A stretch of 52,504 bases of DNA from JANMDU01 sp031375105. Its GTDB lineage: Bacteria > Pseudomonadota > Gammaproteobacteria > Burkholderiales > Burkholderiaceae_C. Below the pieces are notes generated by a model, which was given only the letters and a program-made list of their open reading frames with translations, was not told where the DNA came from and did not search any database. Made by a program: the position numbers and the translations under genes. How positions within the stretch are numbered: the first letter of the stretch is position 1; the number at the start of each line of letters is the position of its first letter. Of the stretch, positions 30,644 through 38,049 are shown in pieces. Location: contig JANMHJ010000012.1 in assembly GCA_031375105.1 (NCBI GenBank), positions 1 through 52,504 on the forward strand, read 5' to 3'.

Positions 30644-33600
30644 ATGAAAACCTTGATCATTGCTGAGAAGCCTTCCGTCGCCCAAGACATCGTCCGTGCG
30701 CTCACGCCCACTGCCGGTAAATTTGAAAAGCACGATGAGTATTTTGAGAGCGACACCTATGTGGTGAGCTCCGCTGTGGGCCATTTGGTGGAGATTCAAG
30801 CGCCAGAGGAATTTGACGTGAAGCGCGGCAAATGGAGCTTCGCCAATTTGCCGGTGATCCCGCCGCATTTTGACTTGAAGCCCGTGGACAAAACCAAGAC
30901 GCGGCTCAACGCGGTCGTCAAGCTGGCAAAGCGCAAGGATGTGAATGCCTTGATCAACGCTTGCGACGCGGGCCGAGAAGGTGAACTGATCTTCCGTTTG
31001 ATTGAGCAATACGCTGGCGGTGCCAAGCCACTAGACAAACCCGTCACCCGCCTCTGGCTACAAAGCATGACGCCGCAGGCCATCCGCGATGGCTTTGACA
31101 AACTGCGCTCCGACAAAGAGATGCGCCCGCTGGCCGATGCCGCCCGCAGCCGCTCTGAGGCCGATTGGCTGGTGGGCATCAACGGCACCCGCGCCATGAC
31201 GGCTTTCAACTCCCGCGATGGCGGATTTTTCTTAACGACCGTAGGCCGCGTGCAAACGCCAACTCTGGCCGTGGTGGTGGAGCGCGAAGAGCAAATTCGC
31301 AAACACATTGCGCGAGATTACTGGGAGATTCATGCCTCCTTCTTGGCCGAAGCGGGTGAATACCCCGCCAAATGGTTTGACCCGAAATTCAAGAAAGGCG
31401 AAGATGCAGACCATCGTGCTGATCGCATTTGGGATGAAAAGACCGCCCGCGAGATTGCCGATGCTGTGCGCAGCAAAGCCGCGAGTGTGTCGGAAGAATC
31501 CAAGCCTTCAACGCAAGCCAGCCCCGGCTTGTTTGATCTGACCAGCTTGCAGCGCGAAGCCAACAGCAAATTCGGCTTCTCCGCCAAGACCACGCTGCAA
31601 TTGGCGCAGAGCTTGTATGAGCGCCACAAAGCTTTGACCTACCCTCGTACCGATTCGCGCTATTTGCCTGAAGACTACGTGCCTGTAGTGCAAAAAACCT
31701 TTGAAATGCTCGCCGATTGCGGCCACAAGCATCTGGAGCCGCATGCGGCCGTGGCGCTCAACAATGGCTACGTCAAGCCATCGAAGCGAATCTTTGACAA
31801 CGCAAAAGTTTCAGATCACTTTGCCATCATCCCCACGCTGCAATCTCCTTCTGGCCTCTCTGAAGCCGAATTCAAGCTCTACACACTGGTCGTGCGCCGC
31901 TTCATGGCGGTGTTTTTCCCCAGCGCGGAATACCAAATCACTACGCGAATCACAACTGCGCTGAATCACAATTTCAAATCAGAAGGCAAAGTCCTCGTCA
32001 AGCCCGGTTGGCTGGCCATCTACGGCAAAGAAGCCGATGATGAGATGGAAAAGAAAGAAGGCGAAAACTCCAAAACCCTCATGCCCGTCAAACCCGGTGA
32101 AATGGTGCGCAACGAAACGGTGGAAGCCAAAGGCCTCAAAACCCGTCCGCCTGCCCGCTATTCGGAAGCCACGCTGCTGGGCGCGATGGAAGGCGCAGGG
32201 AAATTTGTGGAAGACGACGAACTGCGCGAAGCCCTGCAAGAAAAAGGCTTAGGTACACCCGCTACCCGCGCCGCCACGATCGAAGGCTTGCTCAACGAGA
32301 AATACATGTTGCGCGAAGGCCGCGAGATGATCCCCACGGCCAAAGCCTTCCAGCTCATGACACTCTTGCGCGGCTTGGGCGTCGAAGAGCTTTCCAAACC
32401 GGAATTAACGGGCGAATGGGAAAGCAAGCTCGCCCTCATGGAAAAAGGCAAGCTCTCCCGCGCCGATTTCATGGCCGAAATTGCCGCCATGACGACCAAA
32501 ATCGTGCGCAAAGCCAAAGAATACGACCGCGACACCGTGCCCGGCGATTACGCCACACTCGCTGCGCCTTGCCCCAATTGCGGCGGCGTGGTGAAAGAAA
32601 ACTATCGCCGCTACACCTGCACAGGTGTGCCCGGCGCTCCTGTGAAGCCACCCGTTGAAGGCGAAGCGCAAAAAGAAGGCTGCGGCTTCAGCTTCGGCAA
32701 AACGCCCGCTGGCCGCACCTTCGAGGTGGCAGAAGTAGAGCAATTCCTGCGCGACAAACACATCGGCCCACTCGAGGGCTTCCGCTCCAAAGCCGGCTGG
32801 CCTTTCGTGGCCGAGATGGTGATTAAATACAGCGAGGAAGACAAAAATTGGAAGCTCGAATTTGATTTTGGCGACGAAGCACGCGCCGCTGAAACTGGTG
32901 AGATCGTCGATCTCTCGGCTGAAGTCTCTCTGGGTAAATGCCCCAAATGCGGCGGCCCCGTCAAAGCCTTCGGCAAGAGCTACGTGTGCGAAAAATCTGT
33001 GCCCACCGAAGCGCAGCCCACACCGAGCTGCGATTTCAAAAGCGGCCAAATCATCTTGCAGCAGCCCATCGAGCGCGAGCAAATGACCAAGCTCCTAGAA
33101 ACCGGCAAAACCGATCTGCTCGACAAATTCGTCAGCATGCGCACCCGACGCAGCTTCAAAGCCTTCCTCGCGTGGGATCCAGAAGCCGGCAAAGTGAATT
33201 TCGCATTCGAGCCTAGAGAAAGCAAATTCCCACCGCGTAAAACGGCGGCGGGTAAAACTGCTGCGGCTAAAACGCCAGCAGCGAAGAAAGCCGCAGCGAA
33301 AAGCTCAGCCGCCAAAACGCCGGTAAGCAAAACACCTGCGGCGAAAAAAGTAGCCGCCAGGAAAGCGCCCGCAGCCAAGAAAGCAGCAGCCAAGTCAGCC
33401 GCTCCCAAAGCCAAAGCTGCTCCCCGCGCGGGCACCTTGAAGCCCAGCGCAGCCCTAGCCGCCGTCATCGGCGACGGCTTGTATGGCCGTGGCGAAGTCA
33501 CCAAAAAACTCTGGGATTACATCAAAGCCCAAAACCTACAAGACGCCAAAGACAAACGCACCATCAACGCCGACGCCAAACTCAAACCCATCTTCGGAAA

Positions 33601-33655
33601 AGCGTCAGTGACGATGTTTGAAATTGCGGGCTTGATTGGCAAGCATTTGAGCTAA
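30644..33655 (+). CDS. topB: DNA topoisomerase III with H1-like tail and SWIB domain
   Basis: This 1003-residue type IA topoisomerase has TOPRIM start KTLIIAEKPSVAQDIVRALT, the active-site tyrosine near residue 333 in LTYPRTDSRYLPEDY, and two zinc-ribbon modules (CPNCGGVV near 643, CPKCGGPV near 766). A run of about 65 residues of repeated K, A and P (KTPAAKKAAAKSS and similar) follows from about residue 865. The last ~75 residues (AALAAVIGDGLYGRGEVTKK, FEIAGLIGKHL) form a SWIB/MDM2-type domain. The tail resembles histone H1-like proteins and could bind DNA. ATG 30644 follows the alternating tract. Fusion of SWIB with topoisomerase is known from chlamydiae and some Burkholderiales. Confidence 0.95.
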   Translation: MKTLIIAEKPSVAQDIVRALTPTAGKFEKHDEYFESDTYVVSSAVGHLVEIQAPEEFDVKRGKWSFANLPVIPPHFDLKPVDKTKTRLNAVVKLAKRKDVNALINACDAGREGELIFRLIEQYAGGAKPLDKPVTRLWLQSMTPQAIRDGFDKLRSDKEMRPLADAARSRSEADWLVGINGTRAMTAFNSRDGGFFLTTVGRVQTPTLAVVVEREEQIRKHIARDYWEIHASFLAEAGEYPAKWFDPKFKKGEDADHRADRIWDEKTAREIADAVRSKAASVSEESKPSTQASPGLFDLTSLQREANSKFGFSAKTTLQLAQSLYERHKALTYPRTDSRYLPEDYVPVVQKTFEMLADCGHKHLEPHAAVALNNGYVKPSKRIFDNAKVSDHFAIIPTLQSPSGLSEAEFKLYTLVVRRFMAVFFPSAEYQITTRITTALNHNFKSEGKVLVKPGWLAIYGKEADDEMEKKEGENSKTLMPVKPGEMVRNETVEAKGLKTRPPARYSEATLLGAMEGAGKFVEDDELREALQEKGLGTPATRAATIEGLLNEKYMLREGREMIPTAKAFQLMTLLRGLGVEELSKPELTGEWESKLALMEKGKLSRADFMAEIAAMTTKIVRKAKEYDRDTVPGDYATLAAPCPNCGGVVKENYRRYTCTGVPGAPVKPPVEGEAQKEGCGFSFGKTPAGRTFEVAEVEQFLRDKHIGPLEGFRSKAGWPFVAEMVIKYSEEDKNWKLEFDFGDEARAAETGEIVDLSAEVSLGKCPKCGGPVKAFGKSYVCEKSVPTEAQPTPSCDFKSGQIILQQPIEREQMTKLLETGKTDLLDKFVSMRTRRSFKAFLAWDPEAGKVNFAFEPRESKFPPRKTAAGKTAAAKTPAAKKAAAKSSAAKTPVSKTPAAKKVAARKAPAAKKAAAKSAAPKAKAAPRAGTLKPSAALAAVIGDGLYGRGEVTKKLWDYIKAQNLQDAKDKRTINADAKLKPIFGKASVTMFEIAGLIGKHLS

Positions 33656-33720
33656 TCTTTAAGCCAAATCGGCTTCTACCCGTTATAAAACGTGCGCAGA
33701 GTGCTATTGAATTAATAGTA
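33655..33720 (+). repeat. Repeat M copy 8 (best full-length copy)
   Basis: It starts at the topB stop region. AAGCCAAATCGGCTT is a perfect five-base-pair hairpin, then CTACCCGTTATAAAACGTGC, then the hairpin GCTATTGAATTAATAGTA. It is directly joined to element P copy C and is the best reference for the family. Confidence 0.93.
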
Positions 33721-33757
33721 CCTGCATGCTAAGCGGTACGCGCCACCTTATGCACCT

Positions 33758-33887
33758 GCGGTCTACCGTCGGGCAGTTACCCCGTAAAGTTTTTTGAAAA
33801 CACACGCGATTCAGATAATGGTAATCTGAAGGTAGTCTCCACGCGCCTTCCAAAAAATTTCCGGCGCAACCACCTAACGGTCTCCAC
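33758..33887 (+). repeat. Element P copy C (130 bp)
   Basis: It begins GCGGTCTACCGTCGGGCAG and ends GGTCTCCAC. Its inner arms are AGTTTTTTGAAAACACACGC and CGCGCCTTCCAAAAAATTTC, identical in part to copy A. The GGTCTCC end faces the orphan gene at 33953. Confidence 0.9.
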
Positions 33888-33952
33888 GTAGGCGGTCGTG
33901 AACCTCGCTGGAAACTGGCCTGTCGAAGGTAGGGCTCAGCCGACCTATCAGG

Positions 33953-34768
33953 TCAGACGGTTAGTGCATCAAAGCTGATCGCGCGCTCTGCGACGTGCTC
34001 GTCGAGTCCAGGCGCCTCTGCGTCGCCGACCAAACCGATGGAACGCACGATGGTCAAATTCAGCCGAATCGAATTTGGCTCCATTGGACTTTCTGGCGGC
34101 GGAGCTTCTACCGGTTTCCAGGCATCTGTAACAAACGGCCCGACTTCCCACATTTGACAATTGGGTATTGTGAGTTTCCGACTAAGGAAATCGTAGCTGC
34201 CGAGGGTTACGTCTTCGCTTATGGCCTGGTGAGCCCATCCAATGCTACAACTCAGGTGTACTTTCAGTCCTGCTAAGTGGACTGAATCACCATTACAGAT
34301 AAATTCAATTTCGTCGTGGAAAGTGTACTGTGCTTGGATGTGCGGTCGGTCCTGATGCTCGCGCAATAGTTGCGTAGTCACTTTACTGAGCCAGTTTACG
34401 AGGGGCTTGCCTTGAAAATGAAGTAAGTAGGGATCCAATTCCACGAGTCCCTGGCGATCAGGATGCCAAAACGCACTCAAAGACCAACTATTAGCTGTGA
34501 CGCTTCGCGCGTAGAAGTCACGCTTCAGCCCGACGCGAATGCGTGAATCTCCGGCCTTTACCGCAGAGCAAAGTGAGATGCCAACGCGCGTCGCTTTTCG
34601 TTTAGCATTTTCTGTGAAACCAGAGTTGCTATAAATCGTTGCAAGGTCAGCCTCGAGATCACGCCGCTTTGAGTCAAGTGCGTCCACCATGGCAACCCCA
34701 ACAGGATTCTTCCAGTCCTTGCATATTTCGCCGACGATCTCTTCGTATTCGGAACCGGGCTTAGTCAT
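33953..34768 (-). CDS. Orphan hypothetical protein bracketed by element P copies
   Basis: The 271-residue protein is unlike any family I know. It is soluble and of mixed alpha/beta type; the first third is basic (KRRDLEADLATIYSNSGFTE, KRKATRVG) and the rest contains short strands and tryptophan-rich stretches (ANSWSLSAFWHPDRQGLVEL). Its base composition is lower in G+C than neighbours. Element P copies C and D lie on its two sides in inverted orientation, as A and B do around the gene at 26956. A defence or nuclease-regulator role is possible but nothing shows it. Confidence 0.65.
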   Translation of the reverse strand: MTKPGSEYEEIVGEICKDWKNPVGVAMVDALDSKRRDLEADLATIYSNSGFTENAKRKATRVGISLCSAVKAGDSRIRVGLKRDFYARSVTANSWSLSAFWHPDRQGLVELDPYLLHFQGKPLVNWLSKVTTQLLREHQDRPHIQAQYTFHDEIEFICNGDSVHLAGLKVHLSCSIGWAHQAISEDVTLGSYDFLSRKLTIPNCQMWEVGPFVTDAWKPVEAPPPESPMEPNSIRLNLTIVRSIGLVGDAEAPGLDEHVAERAISFDALTV

Positions 34769-35006
34769 TTGATTTCAGAGGTCTAGCGTGATAAATTTCG
34801 TGAATTCTCAGCCTACACTTGACATTGTGAATAATGTAGCGCGCCAAAATTTCCACATTCTTATTTGAAATCATGGGTTTACGTGATTACTTGCAGCTTC
34901 AAAAGCGCGTATCAAGAATCGCCAAGCACCGCAGTGAGTAAGGCAATTTATACAGCAGTTTTCTGGCTTGGGGAAGCAACTTTTTGTAGTGCCAACGCTA
35001 TTCGAT
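34769..35006. other. AT-rich gap upstream of the orphan gene
   Basis: No gene is visible. It contains ACATTGTGAATAATGT (34822-34837), a small inverted repeat, and should hold the orphan gene's promoter. Short open frames here read into element P and are not credible. Confidence 0.6.
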
Positions 35007-35136
35007 GCGGAGACCGTTGGGCGGTTGGGTTGGAAACTTTTTTGGGAGACGCGCAGAGATCAACTTAAGTTTGTCGGTTGCTCAATCGCGTGTGTTTTCA
35101 AAAAATTTACGGGGTAACTGCCCGACGGTAGGCCGC
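35007..35136 (-). repeat. Element P copy D (130 bp)
   Basis: It begins GCGGAGACCGTTGGGCGG and ends GGTAGGCCGC, with AACTTTTTTGGGAGACGCG and GTGTGTTTTCAAAAAATTTA inside. The GAGACC end faces the orphan gene at 33953; the other end carries a REP-like motif and repeat M. Confidence 0.9.
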
Positions 35137-35172
35137 TGGTGAAGAGGGTGGCGAGAAACGCTCAATAAGCCA

Positions 35173-35202
35173 AGACCCTTCGACGAGTTCAGGGCGAACG
35201 GT
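35173..35202 (-). repeat. REP-like motif in the flank of copy D
   Basis: AGACCCTTCGACGAGTTCAG plus GGCGAACGGT is the inverse complement of the motif at 26721, again between element P and repeat M. Confidence 0.78.
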
Positions 35203-35205
35203 TTT

Positions 35206-35267
35206 TACTATTAATTCAATAGCATTCTGCGCACGTTCTATAACGGGTAGAGGGCTAAATCGCTTAA
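35206..35267 (-). repeat. Repeat M copy 9, attached to element P copy D
   Basis: TACTATTAATTCAATAGCA followed by CTGCGCACGTTCTATAACGG and GTAGAGGGCTAAATCGCTTA is a near-complete copy in minus orientation. Confidence 0.92.
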
Positions 35268-35331
35268 GAATCCAATACTTCGGGGGAAGAACGCCAATCA
35301 CCCCACCACAGCCTGCTCAATCGCTTCGATG

Positions 35332-35544
35332 CTAGGCGGCGATCTCAAGGTACTCGACGATGCTTGCGGGTTGCGGGACAGGCAAACCGTCTTCGATGAG
35401 ACCTTCGATGTGAAATTCAATGGCTTCCCGCATTTCGCGCTCGGTTTCTTCCACGGTAAAACCAGTAGCGACGCAACCTGGCAAATCTGGAGCGTAGGCC
35501 GAATAATTGGCTTGAGCTTTTTCAACAACAATAGCGTATCGCAT
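35332..35544 (-). CDS. hicB: HicB antitoxin
   Basis: The 70-residue protein is a short HicB: a degraded RNase H-fold (RYAIVVEKAQANYSAYAPDL, then PGCVATGFTVEETEREMREA) that neutralises HicA. It lacks the C-terminal DNA-binding domain of longer HicB forms. It lies 3 bp downstream of hicA, and copy M9 of the repeat is just beyond its stop. Confidence 0.9.
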   Translation of the reverse strand: MRYAIVVEKAQANYSAYAPDLPGCVATGFTVEETEREMREAIEFHIEGLIEDGLPVPQPASIVEYLEIAA

Positions 35545-35547
35545 GGC

Positions 35548-35736
35548 TTATTCCTTCAACTGTGATTGCTTGAGTATGCTGTTCAATGTTCCGGGAGCCA
35601 AATCATCACTTGGCTTTCCGGGAACGGTGACGCGGCCACTTTTGCTTGGATGCTTAAACTGACGATGGCTGCCACGCGTTGCAGCGAGATACCAGCCATC
35701 TGTTTTCAGCATTGCCAAGATTTCACTTACTTTCAT
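35548..35736 (-). CDS. hicA: HicA mRNA interferase toxin
   Basis: The 62-residue dsRBD-like ribonuclease has the catalytic histidine at about H24 in TRGSHRQFKHP and the C-terminal VTVPGKPSDDLAPGTLNSIL pattern. HicA cuts mRNA independent of translation and arrests growth. It is the first gene of the pair. A clear ribosome site is not visible upstream of its ATG, which fits low toxin synthesis. Confidence 0.92.
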   Translation of the reverse strand: MKVSEILAMLKTDGWYLAATRGSHRQFKHPSKSGRVTVPGKPSDDLAPGTLNSILKQSQLKE

Positions 35737-35840
35737 ACCGTAAGGTTAGCAGATTGAGCAACGACAGGTCGCTGTTGCTAAACTTCGAGTGAAACGGCTT
35801 TGATGTGCGCCGCGCGACTAGACTATCAAAGCACTGCCAA

Positions 35841-36883
35841 TCACCCCGCCAAAGCCTTCTCAATCGCCTCAATACTCGGCAACCCACTTTGCAAGTCAGC
35901 AGGTAGCGCCTCAATCAGCTGACACTCAGCCACGCCGATGGGTTTGCTGGAATCGCGCAGGGCGTATTCGGCGACGACTTTGTTTTTGCTTTTGCACAAC
36001 AACAAGCCGATGGTGGGCGCGTCTTGGCTTGCCTTCATTTGCGCATCGAGGGCGGAGAGATAAAAGCTCAGTTGCCCGGCATGCTCGGGTTTGAATGCGC
36101 CAGCTTTGAGTTCGACGACGACATAGCAGCGCAGCTTGAGGTGGTAGAAGAGCAGATCAATGTAGAAATCATCGCCACCGACCTCGATATGCACTTGTTT
36201 GCCAACGAATGCAAAGCCTGCGCCTAGCTCAAGCAGGAATTTGGTGATGTGTTGGACGATGGCATCTTCGAGGGCGCGTTCGCCCGCTTCATTGCCGATG
36301 CCAAGAAAGTCAAACAAATAGGGATCTTTGAGGGATTCCAAGGCCAGATCGGATTGCGGCTTGGGCAATTGCATCTCAAAATTGGTGACAGCTTTGCCTT
36401 CGCGCTCGATCAGTTGGCGCTCAATATGAATCGCCAACATATTGCGTGACCAGCCTGCTTAGTCGCCCTTTGCGCATGACTCAAACGCTGCTGATCGGTT
36501 TTGAGCTTGGTCAGCAAGACGAGGTTATGACCCCACGGCAATTGTCCAACAAGCTGTTGGACAATTGATTCATCAGGCCAAGCCTGCGCAAATGCTCGCA
36601 TGTACATAAGGTTGGCGCGAGAAAAGCCCTTCATCGCGGGAAATGCAGCGCGCAAATCCTGCGCAAGCCGCTCAATCACTTTTGTGCCCCAGCCCTCGCG
36701 GCCTTGTCTGGCCAGAATGTCTTGCCCGATCTGCCAATACAGCAGCACCAGCTCACGATTGACCGCGAGCGAGGCGCGTTGTTGGGCGCTGTGGATGCGG
36801 GTTTTTAGCTCGACGAGCCAAGAGGCGTAATCAGCGGGGAGTGGGGTGATTTCAGGCATGATGCTGTAATTATAATCAGCCAT
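35841..36883 (-). pseudogene. DUF1016/YhcG-type PDDEXK nuclease, split by a frameshift
   Basis: The N-terminal part (36410-36883) has SWLVELKTRIHSAQQRASLA and LPWGHNLVLLTKLKTDQQRL of the DUF1016 N-domain, then goes out of frame after RATKQAG. The C-terminal part (35841-36440) has GGDDFYIDLLFYHLKLRCYV and ELKAGAFKPEHAGQLSFY, the PDDEXK nuclease core, complete. Joining the two needs one added base near 36454-36456, where the usual GWSRN...LAIHIE link would be restored. This suggests a one-base deletion in a G-run, or a sequencing error. YhcG-type proteins are linked to DNA repair and defence islands. Copy E of element P lies just upstream. Confidence 0.85.
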
Positions 36884-36928
36884 AAGCCGCGAGAGTGCAG
36901 ATTCTTCAACTTGCTAACAATCCATGAA

Positions 36929-37059
36929 GCGGAGACCGTTGGGTGGTTGGATTGGAAACTTTTTTGGAAGGCGCGTGGAGATCAACCCCAGTTCACCGTT
37001 GCCACAATCGCGTGTGTTTTCAAAAAAGTTTACGAGACGACTGCCCAACGGTAGGCCGC
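36929..37059 (-). repeat. Element P copy E (131 bp)
   Basis: It begins GCGGAGACCGTTGGGTGG and ends GGTAGGCCGC, with AACTTTTTTGGAAGGCGCG and GTGTGTTTTCAAAAAAGTTT as inner arms, the closest copy to a perfect palindrome. The GAGACC end faces the nuclease pseudogene. Confidence 0.92.
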
Positions 37060-37090
37060 AGGTGCGGGAGGTGGCGTGAAACTTTGGAGA

Positions 37091-37150
37091 ACTACAAAAT
37101 AGATAGCAAGCTAAGTAGAATTTATGCCGGGCAAAGCCGCTTTTCTCTTA
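37091..37150 (-). repeat. Repeat M copy 10 (degenerate), attached to element P copy E
   Basis: CTACAAAATAGATAGC, TTTATGCCGGGCAAAGCCGC and TTTTCTCTTA follow the family order. It overlaps the last 40 bp of the DUF2784 gene and supplies its C-terminal codons. Confidence 0.78.
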
Positions 37151-37503
37151 AAAAACCAAGCCAAGCCATAGACCAAAGCGTTGAAGACAACCACGCCGAT
37201 GCCGAGTGCGATTTGTATGGGGCGGGTGAGGCCTTCGGGGTAGATGGCGGCGAGCAGGTAGTGTTCGATGAAGCTGCTTTGATAGCCTTGTTGGCCTGCG
37301 GTTTGGCGCAGGATTTGCTCTAGCGGGGTGAGGGGGCATGTCCAGCCCATGATGACGACGGTGGCGGCCCATACGGCGCAGGCCAGATGGAGCCAGCGCC
37401 ATGCGCCTCGTCGCCAGATGGCGATCAGGCCGCCAAAGACGGCGAATGCGATGAAGAGCGCGTGAAAAACGAGGACGGCATCGGCTAGAAGACGTGGGCT
37501 CAT
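37111..37503 (-). CDS. DUF2784 membrane protein
   Basis: The 130-residue protein has three or four membrane helices with the DUF2784 pattern (LADAVLVFHALFIAFAVFGG, CPLTPLEQILRQTAGQQGY, FIEHYLLAAIYPEGLTRPIQ). The family is uncharacterised. The last twelve residues (KRKAALPGINST) come from a repeat M copy, so the natural C-terminus has been replaced or extended. It follows the YchJ-like gene with 33 bp between. Confidence 0.85.
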   Translation of the reverse strand: MSPRLLADAVLVFHALFIAFAVFGGLIAIWRRGAWRWLHLACAVWAATVVIMGWTCPLTPLEQILRQTAGQQGYQSSFIEHYLLAAIYPEGLTRPIQIALGIGVVVFNALVYGLAWFFKRKAALPGINST

Positions 37504-37536
37504 GGTGGGCTCATGAGTGGACGCGTTGGAGCCGCA

Positions 37537-38049
37537 TCAGGGCGCTTCGTCTGGCGATTGCCCGTCGATATACAGCCAACGCGCTGCCTCGCCTGCACCT
37601 TCGCGCACGAAGCGGCTGATCTCGTGCAGGCGGCCTGCGCGGCCTGTGCTGTCGCGGTAACGGGCGATGAATTCCACCACGCCGACATCTCCGGTGGCTG
37701 CGCTGCTTTTGACCTCTAGGCCGAGCCATTTCGTGGGCGGGAAATCTATTTCTCCGGGGGAGCTTTCGCCATACCAGGTGGCGAGGAGGTAGCTGCCGAG
37801 TTGGAGGGCATAGGCGCTGTAGCGCGAGCGCATCAGAGCTTCGGGCGTGGGGGCGTGGCGCGGCGGGGTCGCTTGCAGGCCAACGTGCCAGAGGGCGCAG
37901 CATTGGCCGTAGGTTTGGCTGATGGGCTCTTCGCTTCGGCAGGGGCAGGCAGCGCTGTGGCTTAAGTTGCTCCGGCCATCTGGGCGCTTGGTTTTGAGGA
38001 AGCTGCGGTGGATGGGTGCAGCTTCCTCGCTGGAGTCGGGCGTGCTCAT
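37537..38049 (-). CDS. YchJ/UPF0225-like SEC-C protein
   Basis: The 170-residue protein has a conserved cysteine region (CPCRSEEPISQTYGQCCALW) followed by PTPEALMRSRYSAYALQLGS and VGVVEFIARYRDSTGRAGRL. This is the YchJ layout: a zinc-binding SEC-C-like part and an NTF2-like domain. Function is unknown; SEC-C motifs bind zinc and ribosomes in other proteins. The start overlaps the M48 gene's stop by four bases. Confidence 0.85.
   Translation of the reverse strand: MSTPDSSEEAAPIHRSFLKTKRPDGRSNLSHSAACPCRSEEPISQTYGQCCALWHVGLQATPPRHAPTPEALMRSRYSAYALQLGSYLLATWYGESSPGEIDFPPTKWLGLEVKSSAATGDVGVVEFIARYRDSTGRAGRLHEISRFVREGAGEAARWLYIDGQSPDEAP

Noticed and set aside
32405..33082. 225-residue minus-strand frame in topB
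   Set aside because: It is the antisense of the zinc-ribbon region of topB and has no independent support.
33917..33943. REP-like motif after element P copy C
   Set aside because: CCTGTCGAAGGTAGGGCTCA resembles the REP motif only in part, so it is not listed as a copy.
34865..35068. 67-residue open frame upstream of orphan gene 2
   Set aside because: It ends inside element P, has no ribosome site and no coding character.
35107..35301. Short open frame of 64 residues reading through element P and repeat M
   Set aside because: It consists of repeat sequence translated (residues such as NAIELIV and VEGSW recur at other repeat copies) and has no homologue-like features.
26787..37059. Element P copies as integron attC sites
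   Set aside because: The ends contain GTTGGGC and GCCCAAC, which look like attC core sites, but they are in the order GTT...AAC rather than AAC...GTT, copies A and B lose the core, and no integrase gene is seen in the window.
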